Shown here piece by piece: positions 44,783 through 58,542 of a DNA stretch of 64,000 bases. Source of the stretch: Polychytrium aggregatum (taxonomy: Eukaryota; Chytridiomycota; Chytridiomycetes; Polychytriales); the NCBI RefSeq assembly GCF_025602895.1, contig NW_026516291.1, forward strand, positions 62,001 to 126,000, written 5' to 3'. The notes beneath the pieces are model-generated. The model ran no database searches. It worked only from the letters and a program-made list of their open reading frames with translations, and was not told where the DNA came from. Within the stretch, counting starts at the first letter, position 1; each line of letters begins with the position of its first letter. The position numbers and the translations under genes were made by a program.

Positions 44783-46590
44783 ATGAGCCAGAGCCAGACT
44801 GACCCTCAGTGTCGCTCTGTATCCGATGAGACCATCTTCGACGCCGTCCCAATCTCTACCCATGAGCCCCCAGAGCCCTTGCCTGTCGATCCCCAACAGG
44901 GATCGCCCGTCGAGTCGGGCCCAGACGACCACGGCCTCGACTGGCGATTTACACCGCCCACACTGCTCACGCAGATCCTGAGTCTGACCATTCCTCTACT
45001 CAGCTCTGGTCTTGCTATTGCCTCGATTGTGTACCCAGAGGTAGGTCTGCTTTCTTGGTTTTGCGGCTCGGTCGAAATAGAGCAACGTCACCCCCCTCCA
45101 CCGCCCTTCCTGGCCACACCTCTCGGTCTGCTGGCCAGTGGATATCCCACTCCCACTGCATCTGCTTTGCCTGGCGATGGGTACCCATGCGTGTCCGATT
45201 GGCAGCGAGTCCGCTGCCTTCCCACCACTCGCTCTCTCGTTCTGGGCTCAGCTGTGTCTGTGGCTTCGGTTGGCTTCGGTTGGCTTCGAACACACTTGGT
45301 GCGTTGTTTCGGGCTGCCCACGGCGTCGACGCGGTGTAGATGCCAGCGGATCCGTAAGATTGTGACTGTGCCGGCTTTATAACTCGCTGTTTGTTCCCGA
45401 TGTATCTGCCTCAATCGCAGTGGGTAGTCATCACATACTCTACACCGGATGAAGATATGAGTGCAAACGGCACCGCCTTGCCCACCCCCTCCTTCAGGTT
45501 CACCCTCGGACTCTGGCAGATTTGCAATGCATCGGTCCCCAGCTTCAACTCCACCATCGCCGTGCCCAAATACGCCTCGCTGGACCTCGACTTTCCCCAA
45601 ATAAGCTTCCAGTCTGGCCTGAGCTGCATTCCGGGCAATTCCCGCACCCTGGCAACAACCATAACGTTCCTGTACGGCTGCGGCATCGTCTTGATCACCA
45701 ACCGCACCATCTTTCTGCTCGCCGTCATCCTTCTGTTCATCACCCTCAACAACCGGATCGGCAACCGAACCAAACCTGTTCTCTCGTCCAAGCTAGCAAT
45801 CAGCGTCGTGATTGCTCTCCTGGTCGTTTCGATCGTGGTGTCGCTCGTTACCTTTGTGGCCATTATCGCGGACATCAATACTCACGGGGCCCTCGAGAGC
45901 TTTAGCCGCACCGTTGGCCTCTCTGGACAAGTCGCCATCGTCGGTTTGTCGATCGAGGCCCTCGTTGCGTTTCTGGGATATTCGCTTCTGATGAAGCGCG
46001 TCAAGCGATACAAGCTAGAAAGAGCCGCCCACGAGGCCCAGGAGATGATGTCGAGGGCTGTCACCCAGATCTTTGGCAATCCGGCCGCGCTGGCTTCTTC
46101 CGTCAACCAGTCGCTTCTGGACGGACAGATCTCGGCCACGACCAACAATGCCTCGCCTTCGACCATGAACTTCCCGTCAATGACGTACCCAACCATGACC
46201 GAGCCCATCATTCAGATCGGATATCCCGAGGCTGTGCCCATGATAGCCATTCGCCCGGCAAACCGCAGCGACGCCTCCGACTCGATCGCCCACAGCTACC
46301 ACTCCCAGCCGCCGTCGATGGGCCGGGTCAGCCACGCCAGTCAAGCCAGCCACTTTACTCACTTTACCCACTTCAATCGGTCCACATGCTCGCTCCAGAT
46401 CGTCGACTACTCTAGGGTGTCGGACCTTCGCTGGCAAATGCGCCAGCTGTTTGTCGTGTTCCGACGAAAGTCGCCCCTCCGACGCTTTCACCCATATCCA
46501 CGGGACGACCCGGTTGCCTTTTCCGACACCGTACTGGCTCGGCGGTATCGCGCCCGCTACAGCAGTGGGACCGTTTCCCTGGGCAGTTAG
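44783..46590 (+). CDS. Four-pass membrane protein, claudin/SUR7-like topology
   Basis: Two exons, 44783-45040 and 45421-46590, joined in phase 0, give 475 residues. A polar acidic N-terminus is followed by four hydrophobic segments: LTIPLLSSGLAIASIVY (about 68-84), ITFLYGCGIVLI and FLLAVILLFITL region, ISVVIALLVVSIVVSLVTFV, and IVGLSIEALVAFLGYSLLM. The first extracellular loop is long, has several N-glycosylation sites (NGT, NAS, NST) and two cysteines (WQICNAS, SGLSCIPG), a layout similar to claudin/PMP22/SUR7 proteins. A long Ser/His-rich cytosolic tail ends in ARRYRARYSSGTVSLGS. The topology is clear; the family is not. Likely plasma-membrane. Confidence 0.75.
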
Positions 46591-47179
46591 CGCGGTCTAT
46601 CCCCGGCGGTTGATTCCGCTCCTCATATCTACTTTCCCTGTTCCCCTCGCCAACCTTCTCCCAGACGCCGTGCGCTGCCAATCCCCAATCCTTCATTCTA
46701 GATCTGATGCATTAATTATACCTCTACCCTCCCTCCTCCAATAACAAAGTACTACGTTGTCACACACGTCCTGTATATATCGTATTGTTCCACTGACTCC
46801 TCCCTCTGTTTCGGGGAGAGACAGAGCGGCCGGCGCCGTCGAATGTGTGTGGTGCGATTGGGCTGGCATCGGCGTGTCCTTGGCTCGATGTGTCCTTGGC
46901 TCGACATGCATGCTTCGACCACCCCGTCGGCAGTGCCTTCTCCAGCCCATCCATGTCCTCGTCGTAATCGTTGGAGCAATCACAGCGGCTACGGCCATGT
47001 CTGCATCGGCAACCACGGCGGCGATGGACAGAGCAGCAACCAGTTCCGTGTCACCATGTCTCTGCATGCGAAAAATGGCGGACACGGCGCCGCTGTTGCC
47101 GGTGTGCTCTTTCGCTTCCAACCCCTCCAACTGCCCAGCCCTCCCAGCGATCCGGAACACCGTCCTCGCTGCTGCGACG

Positions 47180-50100
47180 ATGGCAGACACATCCACTTCG
47201 TTCCAGAGCGAACACGCCCCGGACTCCTATCTGGAGCCCACCGATCCCAACTCAAGCCTCGGCTCCTATGATATTCCAAGCCTGAGCGGCAGGTCCGGCT
47301 CCAGCCCCGTCGCCGATCCGAGCCGAATCCAAGCAAGCATGGAGCTCTACCCACCGTCGTCCTCCGGGAACGTGCCGTGGATCGACCAGGAGCCATCGCT
47401 GGCTGAGATGTCGGATCTGGCCGACTCGCCTCGACCCGATCGCAGCTCGCTGCACTGGCCCGACCAACGGCCGGTCCCTTCGGGCCAGCTGCTGCAGCCC
47501 GCCGCCGTCAACGGCAACGACACCTCGTTGTCGTCCCGTTCGCTCTCGCCTTTTGAAGAGCCCACGGTTATCTCCATCCAAGATATATCCGCAGAGATGA
47601 GCGGCTTGCGCTCGACCACAAACGGCATCTCTCCGGCGGCCCAGCTCTCCTCGGCCCACTCGTTGTCGGACTCTGCCCGGCCCCGACAAGCTCCGGCCTC
47701 GCCGACGCAGTCATTTCAACAGCGCCAGCGACTCAAGTTCAAGGGCCAGCCCATGAACGGCTCCTCTCCCAACCTAGATCAGTCACACCATCTGAGCTAT
47801 CTGGACGGCAGCGGCGACCATGATGACGGCGACGACGATGACGAGCACGAGACGACCAGCGCCAGCGACTTTTTGAAGCGCTTGACCAGCAAGGTCCCCT
47901 CAAGTCCAGGCCGATCGGGGCTGTCTCCTCTTTCCTTCAACCGGCCTGGCTCAGCAGGAAGCCGAACCGAGGGCCTGTCGTCCCTCGTTTCATCGGTATC
48001 GATCTCGCCTCTGCAGTCCTCTCGACTGCCAAAAACCCCGGCCGCGAACCGGTTCCAGACAGGCCTGCTCCAGGAAACCTACGACGAGCCGATCGTGCCA
48101 GCGTCCTCGACGCCCGCCCCTGCGTCGGTTGCCCGGGCGAGTCTCGCCGGCCCGCCTCATTTGATCGAGCTGACCCCGCGGCCGTCGGAGGCCCGGGGCA
48201 CACCCGCTACCCGCCGGAGCGAGGCAGCGGGTGCTGCGGGCAATGCTTATCCCGAATTTGCAAAGCTTGGGCTGAAGCAGCGCGAAGAGGTAGGTTGTGT
48301 GCTGGGCTGGACTGGGCTGGGCTGGGCTGGGTTGGCTGGACTGGGCTGGGCTGGGAGAAGGAGAGGCGGAGGGAACTTTTGGCCGCCGCATCGCATGTGC
48401 TTCATCCACGAATGAAGCCCTCTCGGCTCTCGGCTGCAAGCTGGCTCGCCAATCGGTCGTATTCGAATATTCGCTTGGCCGCTACCACGACGATACTCAT
48501 GTCGCTCCTCCCCTCCCTTCTGTGCAAAGATGGTCAACGGCCTCAAGAAGGAGAACTTTGACCTCAAGCTGCGGATATACTATCTGACGGAGGAACTGCG
48601 CAAGTCTTCTCCTGAATGGCGAGAGCAGCTCACCCAGGAGGTAGGTCGCCAGGCTTGTTTTTGGTGGTGTTGCTGCTGTTGCTGTTGGTGTTCTGGATAC
48701 GCCAGATTCATGTGTGCGCCGTGTCAAGATCACCAAGTAACACACGGACAATCTACAGAAATACGACTATCTTGCCGTCATCGAGGAGCTGGAATCCAAT
48801 CTCCGCGAAAGCCGACAGAACATGGAGGGACTGCAGGATACAGCTGCGCATTACCAAGCCGAGCTGCAGATGCAGCTGTCAGAGACCACGCGGCTGCGGC
48901 AGCAGCTCGAGTCCCTCACTGCCGATTTGAAGGCCCTGCGAGGATCGCAAGAAAGCAGCCGCAAGGAAATGGATTCGGTGCGGGCCGATCACAACCGGCG
49001 GCTCGATGCGGCCTATGCCGAAAACAGTGCCCTTCAACTCGAGCTCAGCCGGCTCCGGGACGAGCTTGTTGCCAAGGACACTGCGCTCGATGCCTCCAAA
49101 CGCGACGTTTCCAAACTGGCCGAGGATCTCGCTGTTCTGCGGGAAGCCAGCTCGGATGAGACTGTCTCGATGCAGAGAGCTATTACTGCGCTTCGAGACC
49201 AGCTCGCAGATAAGGACCAACACTCTGATGCAATCGCAAAGCTCTATGATCAAGTCCTGGACGAGCTCAAGGAGCAGAAGAAGCTGGTGACCCTCAAGAA
49301 CGAGGAGCTGCGGGGCTGTAACGACAAGATCAGCGATCTGACACGGCAGCTCGATCACCATACGTCTGAATCGACCCAAGCGTCCCTCTATTCCACCGCA
49401 CGTGCCGAATTGGAGCGGGAGTACCAGGAAAAGTACGAAACCGACATGGACAACTATCGACATAAGGTTGCTCTGGAGCACAACCGCGTCAACCAGATGC
49501 TGCATGATGTACGTGATCAGCACCCATGCTGCTCTGTTCTCGACTGATCGTGCGACACCATCCCATGGTCGTCTGAGAATGGACGTCTGCCGCTGTCCTT
49601 CGCACTTGGCATTGCTGCGGGTCTAGAGGCATCCGGAGACTATTTGCTGATATGTCCCCATCTATCATCCACCAGCAACTGTCCGTCTTGAAGCGCGAGC
49701 TGCAAAAACAACAGACCCTATCCATACCTGCGTCGTCACAGAAACTGCAGGAGGAAAACCGCGAGCTCCACCAAGCGCTGAGCGAGAAAGAAAACATCAT
49801 CCAGGAGCTTTACAGCAACATGCGCAAGGAGAGGCTCTCCGTGTCCCGCCGACCGGCGTCGCGTGCATCGACCGAAGCGACCCCAACTGAGACACATGTG
49901 GACGAGATTATCAAGGTAAGGGGACCTTTGGCCAGCCGCGAGGAACTATGATGCTTGGTTGATGGAGCATCATGTCGATACAGGCAGCTAACTTGCCAAT
50001 TCAATTGATGACTCGCATGGATCCATGGCTGGTTTGAACGCCAGAAAAACGTCTTGCTGGAAAGTGAGCTTCGCGAGACCCGGTTCAATCTGACGCAGGA

Positions 50101-53100
50101 GCGCGCCAGGGTGTCCGCCCAGACGGCCGAAATCGAGCGGCTCCAATCGGCCATCCAGTCGATACGCAGATCATCGGCAAGCCCGCATCCGTCCGAGCGC
50201 TCAGCGAGGGTAAGGCGACGTGATTGCGAAGCTTGCAGGCCGCCTCTTCCGGAGATGCAAGATCGAGCACCCGCACGCTTGTTGGATGCCGGCTGTCTTT
50301 ACAAGTCACTGATTCTGTTTTCACACTGTTGTGTGGTCTTGATGGACTGCCGGTCGCTTGGCGAACGTCATGGATCGATGATGACAATATCAGGACTCTC
50401 CCACGAGGCAGTTTGAATCAGCCAGCCTGCAACAGCTCCTCGCCGAATTGGACGGATACAAGAACCAGATCATGGAGCTTGAGCAGCAGCTTCGAGTGCA
50501 GCAGAATGCCTACCAAGAGCGTGTGCTGATCGACCAGCAGCTTCAGCAACAGATCGGAACCAAGGACCAGGCCATCAAAACCTTGGAGCGACAGCTGCAG
50601 CAGCAACGACAGGCACTGGAGGATGCTCTGGCGCAGAGCCGCGCCTCCCGTGGCGAATTGAATGTAAGGTGACACGTTGCGCTCTCGGTGCACTCTGGAC
50701 GACCACGTATCAAAATGCTGCCTTCGGCGGCGAGCGTTTCTTGGCGCCGGCATGTGTTGTGCTGGTCTATGCTTGGCAAGTTGATGGCATAAACTCCGAT
50801 GGTCGAATAACGCCTGAACTCCTCTGGCTTGCCGACACACTCGACCGCCTCGTGAACCGCCCCCGGGTCGGACAACCTAGGAGAACCACAAAGAGATCCT
50901 GGAGCTCACCCAGCGATTCTCGGCCGAGAAGCGCTCTGAGGCAGATCGTCTGCTGAAGGAGATGGACGCCCAGCGAGAAGAAGCACAGAAGCTGCTTCAG
51001 CAAGCCAACGAGAGCTGGAGCCGAGAGAACTCCAAGGCGCTGAACACCATTTCGAGCCTTCAAATGGTAAGCCAGCGCCGCCAGTCTTGCTCCTGTGGGA
51101 TGGGCCAGTGGCACCGCAGTGTCGCTGAAGGGCCAGCAGCGGCTTGGGTGGCGTGTGCTGGAGCCTGTCGTTGCTGCTCGCCGATACAGCCGCATTGACG
51201 GTTTGCCATCCCGCCTGTGTGGCTGCTCACTGGAATCTCAAGCAACTCGTGCAAGCCAAGGCCGAAGCAGAGAGCCTTACCAAGGAAATCGGCCAGCTCA
51301 AAAGCCAGCTTGCAAAGGAGAAGGACACCAACAAATCGTCCATGGAAAGTGCTGAGCGGGAGTACCACGGGCAGGTCCAGAGTCTGTCCCAGAAAGTCGT
51401 TCAGGTAGATTGACATTTCCGCACCGACCCTCCTTAGCGCCATTGAGGATCGGTCTCAAGCCACCTGCACTCTTGGAGTCGAATGGCTGGCAACTTTATC
51501 GTCTGGTTCGGTTCCTAACGTGCGCCTCTCCCCGACAGCTGACGACACAGGTCACTGCCCTAGAATCCGAGAACAGAGTCAAGACGAGCCACATCTCGGA
51601 GCTTACTATGCGACTGGACGAGAGCTCGTCGCATGCCGAGAAGAGTGTCAAGGCCAATCAAATGCTTGTCGGAGATCTCGAGGCCAAGCTCACCGACATG
51701 CGCGGCCAGATCGCGCACTACCAACAGAAAGCCCTGGACGATTCCGCGCACATCTCCAAGCTGCAAGTGACCATAACGACCCTCCAGAGCGACATCCAGA
51801 TCCAGCAGAAGCAGATCCGAGAGCTAAAGGAGCAAGAGTCACAGTGGAAGGAGATGCTTGTCAAGAAGAGCGAGGAGCTCGATGCCATTCGCGGCAAGGA
51901 CCACCGCTTCCAGGAGTACGCCGAGACTGTCGAGCGCAAGTACCAGATGGAGCTAGCCTCGAAAGAGGAGCTGCTCGCAACCTCTCAGAAGGAGCGCGAC
52001 CAGTGGCGGGCCAAGTACAAGGAGGAAGAGCGCAAACGGCGCGAAAGCCAGTCCGAACTGGAACAGGTGGGTGGGCGAGCCACCTGCGCTGGCTCTGGGC
52101 TCGGTGTCCACTGCTGTTTGGGATACGATGGCTTGATTGCACGGCATCGGCATCGACTGCCGATTTGCACATGCGGCTCTATCACCTGCTGTAGTCGCGC
52201 GATTCACATGGATTCTCACCAGCGCCAATGCTTTTCCCTCCATCTCCATCGTCGCCACCGCCCTCACAGACTATCGAGGGCCATCTGTCCGAAGTCAGTG
52301 CCCTGAATGCGACCGTGCGGCAAAAGACCAACTTGATCCGGCAGCTCGAGGAGCACACCGAACTCGAGGCTCGCAAGCTGACGGAGCTGCAGAGCAGCCA
52401 CACCTCGGTCATAAACGTGATCAAGAAGGACCTCAGCCGCTCGCGCGAAGACAACGAAAGCCTGCGACTGGAGCTGCTGCGAGAGCGCGAGACCACCAAG
52501 GGCCACTTGGCCACGATAGACGAGCTGACATCAAACTTGGACAAGCAGGTGGGGCCAACGAAAGATCTCTTGTCGCTGCGTTGTTGCTCCAGATGAGCGC
52601 TGACCACCACCGTGGGTTTGTTCTTTGCAGGCCAAGCAGAGCCGCAAGCTGGTCGACCAAATCAATAGCCTTGAAATCACCCGGGCCAAACTGGACCAGC
52701 GCATCCACTCGCTACTGCAGGAGATCGCTGCCAAGAAAGCCAGCATCGAGGAGCTCGAGAGTGTCATCGAGGACATGCGCGAGGCAACCAAGAGAAACAA
52801 CAAGGAGGCCACCGAGATCGACCAGCGGCAGCAGCTCCAGCTCAAGGACCGCAATCGACTCCTCAAGATTGTGTCTCAGCAGCTGGACTGGGCCCTCTAC
52901 GGCAAGAAAGCCAAGCATCTGAACAAGAACGCGGCCGACTCAGAGCGAGTCAACGGCGATGGTCCGCCCGGTGACGACAATGACGGCAACGAAGCCAAGG
53001 AGGTGAGCAGCGAGCAGAAGGGCTCACGATGGCGCGACGCCGCTCTCCCCAGATAGCTCCTGTGTGGCTGGAGATACAGCAATATCGTGTCAATCCAGCC

Positions 53101-55459
53101 AGAAGCTAAACGATCTGTCCTGGCGAATCGGCAGGTCACGATTCGGTTCGCGGTCTTCCAGGATCAGCTCATCAAGAAACTGAGGCAGTTGCAAAAGATC
53201 CGCGCATCGTACGAGGAAAAGATTGCTGCCTTTGCGGAGAAAGTGCAGAAGGAAGTCAAGTATGTTTCCAGCGATCGGTCACGGGCTGTGTGCTGTGTGC
53301 TGTGCGCTGTGCGCTGTGCGCTGTGTATTGTGTGCTGGATATCCCGTCTCATCAATGTCCTCTTCGTCCGCAACTCAGGCTGTGGGAAGAGAATCTCGCT
53401 AGCCGAAACGACCAGATCAAGCGCTTGGAAGTCCAGATCGACATCGCCACCCTCAACTATCGCGAGGCTCTCGAGCGCAACGGGCGACTGATCTCGCAGC
53501 AAGACACGCATTTGGTAAGCATCCTGCGCCATCAACTTTCCAGCGGCATCGATGGCGACCCTGCGGTCTCGAAGTAGACCAACCGTGTGCTGATCTGCAT
53601 GTGTGTTGTCGAATAGAAAACAATCGAGTCGCTGGAGAAGGAAATCAAGCAGCTCCAGGCCAACTCTCAAAGAGAACAGGTAAGGCGGACGCAACTTCAC
53701 CGCACAGCTGGCGCTCAGTGCGAGTGGCTCTCGGTGTGCAGACTCGCACGTGCTCTGTCCAATGCCTGGGATTGGAGGTCGATAATGGAGCAAACCTGAT
53801 TGACACATGTACGATGTTGGACCAGGGACGCGTGGCGCATCTCGAGAAACAAATCGAGATTGCCGAGCAGGCCGCGACCAACCTCCGCAGCACCAAGAAA
53901 CTGCTGGAGGAGCAGCTCAAGAACACAGAGCAGCGGCTCGACAGTGCTCGCAACCGCGGCCATTCGGACGACGGCCTGCTTGAGGCGCGAATCCGCGAAC
54001 TGGAGCAAAAAGTACGCGAGACCCTCGAGATCCTCGAGATCGAGAGAGTCGCTGCCGAAACCAAGATCCGTGAGTTTGAGGAAAAGTGTCGCGGGCTCGA
54101 GCGGGAGCTGGACATTACTCAGCGGCGGTGTCGGTATCTTGAAGAGCACAAGAAGACGGCGGCACAGCAGCAGGTATGTCCCGCAGGTGCGGATCTGGTG
54201 ATGTTCGACTCGTTCGCCAGCAAGTCACTGCCCAGTCCATCAGTCAGATTCACCGGGTCATCAGCGCAAACAGCTATTGACGGACCACTTCTGGCCCACA
54301 TTGTGTTCCAGACGGGCGGCGGCGTGCTCAACAAGGATGATCTCAAGAAGCTGCACCAGATGAACGAGAGCTTGCGCCAAGACTTGCAGGAGAAAACAAA
54401 GGCCGCCGAAGATGCCGAATATCGCCTGCGTGATTTGCAGTTGCAGGTGCGTGCGTGTGTGTGCGGGCGGATCGCCGCAGTCATGATTTGTCCTGGCAGC
54501 GTCCTGCCATCTGCGAGTCGGCGGTTTTGATGCTGCGGCCAGGATACAAGCTCATCGGCCTGCCGATATGCTGGATACGCATGCAGATCCAAGCACTGCA
54601 AGCCGAGTGCGAGCGTCTCGGAAGAACGGTCTCGAAGCGAGATGAGCTGATTGCCCAAGCGGTGGCCCGATTGGATGTAAGCACAGTCCATTTTTGAGAT
54701 CGACGCGGTGGCCGAGATCTGTGCGGTATACTGTCCCGTGTGTGCTGCTGTTTCCCGAGACGCTGCCTTCGTCTTGGACGACCGGCTTACCTTCTCGCTG
54801 TCTTGAATGCTCTCGGACTCCCTGCATCGTACTCCTCCGCCCTTGGACTGCTCCTCATCTGGCAACAGTCCATCAACCAGCGCAGGATCGATCTATCGTC
54901 TGTCAAGATGGACATTGATATCAACTCGCTGCGCAAAGATCTCGAGGAGACACGAGCGCATCTGATCAAGGCCCAGGCAGAGGCATATGTTGTTACGACG
55001 GCTTCTGCAACCAGCCCGCGGCGGCGCGACCTGCTGGTCAATCTGCAGCCGCTCCAGCGACAGATCAGCCCGCCGCACCAGCGGGTGCTGAGCAGCCCAA
55101 CCTCGCCCCAGCGAACCAGTCCGATACACAGCTGGAACCAGGGCGCTGCCCCAGACGAGGCCCAGCTTGCCAGCGGATCCGCGATGCGCTTGCGGCCAGC
55201 CAACTCGCCGACGCCAGCTGTTCCCAGACGACCGACGGGGCGACCTTTGTCTCCCTCGACCCAGCGCGGCGAAGTCCAGGGCGGCGGCCAGCAACGGGGC
55301 CGCAGCGATCCACCCAGAATCGAGATCAACGGCATCGGCGACAGTTTGCAAGGGCGTGCAGCGAGTTCCAAGGCATCCTCATCTGCCACGACAGCCTCAG
55401 CACAGTCAACGCCGTTGGGACCAAAGCCAAAACTGACGGTGCAGACGCAGCCAATGTGA
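47180..55459 (+). CDS. Large coiled-coil MTOC protein with CM1 (centrosomin N-terminal) motif
   Basis: Eighteen exons fit in phase: 47180-48289, 48530-48640, 48759-49508, 49676-49915, 50045-50209, 50411-50662, 50881-51066, 51243-51404, 51539-52066, 52270-52548, 52631-53002, 53135-53259, 53379-53514, 53617-53679, 53826-54173, 54312-54446, 54587-54676, 54869-55459; 1,880 residues. Residues 1-370 are Ser/Pro-rich and disordered. Exon 2 holds the CM1 motif, MVNGLKKENFDLKLRIYYL, which in Cnn/CDK5RAP2, Mto1 and Pcp1 binds and activates gamma-tubulin complexes. Some 1,300 residues of heptad-rich coiled coil follow, then a basic Pro/Ser tail. Predicted role: spindle pole or centrosome microtubule nucleation. 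The start is uncertain; another in-frame ATG lies upstream (47072). Confidence 0.88.
48299..48358. repeat. CTGGG-rich repeat in intron 1 of the CM1 gene
   Basis: About ten GCTGG/ACTGG pentamers just after the splice donor at 48290. Confidence 0.9.
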
Positions 55460-56271
55460 ACGCTGATGGAACGAGAAACAAGCAACGTCCCAGGTTGCCA
55501 CACAAGCCCCGCCGTTTGGGTCAAGTCACACATGTACATAGCCTTAATACACAATCGCACAGTCTCCCATGTTTCATAAGCCGGTTCAAGGACTGCGAAG
55601 GAGCCAGTGGCGAGGGAGCGATTGCTATTCCGTTCAAGCGATCGACCAAACGGACACACAAGATCCGGTCGGCGTGACGGGCGGAAAGGGCGATATTCAG
55701 CGAGACCCTTTGGTGTCTGGGAACAGAGTCGTGAGAACGCCCAAAGATAATAACGGTGCGAATCTAGACGGGTGTCCAGCCCGAGGGAAGGAAGGGAAGG
55801 GAGAGGAAGGAAAGGAAGGGGAAGGAAGGGAAAGGAATGCCTGGCACAACAGCGAGTTTGGAAGCCGACAAGCAGCCCAGACCGGCTGTGCGCCGATGAA
55901 TGGAGAAGTCGGAGCAGCGTCAAGGGTGAGAGGAGAGGAAATACTGGCACGGAACAGATGGACGAAAGGGGAGGGAAAGGGTCAAGCAAACATGATTCCG
56001 CGAGGTTCGGTCGACGCAAATGAAAGGCAATGATCGCCGATGATGCATATGTGGCCATGCAATGGGGGGGGAGGATGAAAGTATAGCTCAGGACGGCTCT
56101 GGAACCGACCCGACAGGAGTTGCACTGACAGTGGGTGCTACTACCTAACAAGCGTGAAGATAAGGCGGGAGAAGGAAAATAAAAATATGGGGGATAGAGA
56201 GTGGACAAAGTGAGGGGGCAAGACGACCATGTGGTGCTCGTAGAGACCGGAGGTGGTGCTTGGGCCGCCTC
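55460..56271. other. Intergenic stretch between convergent genes
   Basis: No exon seen. Contains a GGAAGG/AAGGAA purine-rich tract (about 55785-55840). Confidence 0.6.
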
Positions 56272-58264
56272 CTACTTGGCTTGGTCGTCGCCATTTGGTG
56301 GAGAAGTCGGATGGATGCCTGCGGCTGCTCCAGTGCGCTCGCGCTGGGGTTTGATATTTGCGCTGTAGTTGGACGGCTCAGGCAGAGACGAGTGGACGCC
56401 CTGCTTGAGACGGGTCCGGAAGCACTCGCCGATCAGCATGGCGTCAAGCTCGTTGAGGCTCCCGTCCTCGTTGACATCGCGCAAGTTCTGCGAGGTTTGC
56501 ATGCTCTTGCGCCGCTCCATCTGGCCGTGGTCTTCTTGATGGAGTGTGGGTGGGAAGCTGCTGCGGTCCGAGAGTGTGCGGGTAAGCGAGGTGATGTGGC
56601 CGGCTTGCGGGCTCTTGAAAGGCTCGGTCCCGCCGCGCTTGGGTTTGTGCTCGCGGGATGGATCCGCGGGCTCATCAAAGGACCGAGAAGGGCCAGCGTT
56701 TTCGGGAGCATGCGCCTGGTGGAGACCCTGCGCAGAGGAGCCCTGAGCTAGAGGAGGAGGGGCTGCGGCTGAGACGGCAATCTGAATGGCAGCAGGAGCG
56801 GCAGCGGTAACAGGCACCCGATATTCGTCCGGCTCCAGCGTCGACAGGGATGACAGGCCCGATCGCTGCTCGGGATTGGCGTAGATGGGCACGTTGGAAT
56901 CGCCTTCGGAAAAGTTCTGGGAAGCGAGCTCTCCGAGACCAAAGACTTCGCGGGCCTTGCGGCGCTTGATCCTGGCTCGACTGACAAAGATAACGACGGC
57001 GCAGACGACAACGAAGAGGGCACCGACGACCGCAAGCGGGATCAGGTACTGAGGTTGAGGCGGGGGAGCCTGTGGCTCAACGGGGCTGGAGACGACAGGC
57101 AGCGACGAAGGCGAGACAGTGGGGGAAGCTGCTGCCAGACAACAGGACTCGGATGGGCTGCGTGCACAAAAGGCTGCAAAGAGATCATGCGTCGGGAAGC
57201 CTGTAGCCATGGAGGGTTAGCAACCGACCATAGGAAGGTTTTTGGGATGGCAGCAAGTACCGCAGCCTGTGGCGCTGCAGACGACAGGTGGCAGTCATGT
57301 CGGATGGACCGTCGAGCATGGGCCCACCATGGCACCATGGGACCTCGGACCCAGTGCATGCGCATACACGTACCGCAGAGCTTTACGTCTTGATCGGTGC
57401 CGCGGATGCAGGTGCTGTTTGACGAACTGACATACTGAGAGGCAGTCGCGTAGTAGGAATTTTGGATCCAGTCCCCAACGCTGGAGTAGTACGGACAAGA
57501 GGTGTTGAAGGACGACCAGAACGAATTGAAGGTCGACTGACAGAGGGTGGCGCGAGGAGGGGCATTGGACTGTTGGTTGCATTGGGAGATGCCAACGAGG
57601 ATGCTGCAGAGGCTGCTGGCCGAGTATCTCCAGGTCGAGTTCTGGAAGCAAGTGGAGCAAGCTGTTAGCAGGATAGCTGGCCAGCGGATTCATCGGCGAC
57701 ATGGATCGCGAGATGGAGATCGGTACTGGGAGACAGTGATTAGCGCTGGGAGACAGTGATCAACCTTGGGAGGCCGGTTGGTCCAGCACGAAAGCTGCAA
57801 GCGCAACCGGGGCGGTGGATGTGGATTGCCGATCGGCTGTGGCAGGAGAGCAGGCCCAAAGTCGAAAGGGAGGTGGGTGCTCCCCGGCCAACAGCACAAC
57901 CACGCGGTTGTGTCTGTTGCCCTGCCAGCCGTGAGTTGCAGAAGCTTACCGGGAGGCAGAGTAGATCGGTGTCGTAGGCGCTTGGATACTGGGCGATTTG
58001 CTGGAAGGCCTGGTCCAGGACGCCTGTGCTGGTCACGACGACGGTGTCGTTGGGCCCGAAGGACTGGACCATCCTGGAGGCATCGGCCTGGCTGACGTCA
58101 TAGGCAGCCCACTGTGAGCACACGGCACTGGAGGCAAGGGAGAAACAGCCGTCGGAGCGAGGGATGCTTGAGGGCGAAGGCTGGGGGGCGGGCTGGGCCA
58201 TGGCCAGCAAGCCAAGCCGGGCGAGCAGAGGGAAGACGACCCAGGAGAGCCGATCCTTCAGCAT
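56272..58264 (-). CDS. Type I membrane protein with Cys-rich ectodomain and cytosolic EF-hand
   Basis: Three exons, 58264-57950, 57641-57374 and 57200-56272, fit in phase and give 503 residues. A signal peptide (WVVFPLLARLGLLAMAQP) is followed by an ectodomain of about 215 residues with many cysteines (DGCFSLASSAVCSQW, LCSILVGISQCNQQS, FNTSCPYY, STCIRG, VKLCG) and N-glycosylation sites, a proline-rich linker (EPQAPPPQPQY), one membrane helix (IPLAVVGALFVVVCAVVIFV) and a basic stop-transfer RARIKRRK. The cytosolic tail is Ser/Pro-rich and near its end has LRDVNEDGSLNELDAMLIGE, a canonical EF-hand loop with D, N, D, S, N and a final D. The architecture suggests a surface sensor or adhesin-like receptor. 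The family is not recognised. Confidence 0.78.
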
Positions 58265-58542
58265 TTGCACATAAGGCGAGGCCAAGGGCAGAAGCCGGGG
58301 TGCAGACGAGAGACCGGGAGCAAAGGGGTCAGCAGGCAGAGGGCCCAAGGACAAGAGCAGGCCGAGCCGCGGCCAGACGAAGGGAAAAGACCAAGAGGAA
58401 CGAAGACGACGGGAAAGCCGGACATGGCCGGCGGTCGGCGGCGAGAGGGGGACAGAGGGCGGTGGGACGGGCGACTGAGCGCCTTGCTCGGGTGTTTTGG
58501 TGTTCGGTGTTGCGCGGGGTGGTGGATGTGATGGTCGATGTG

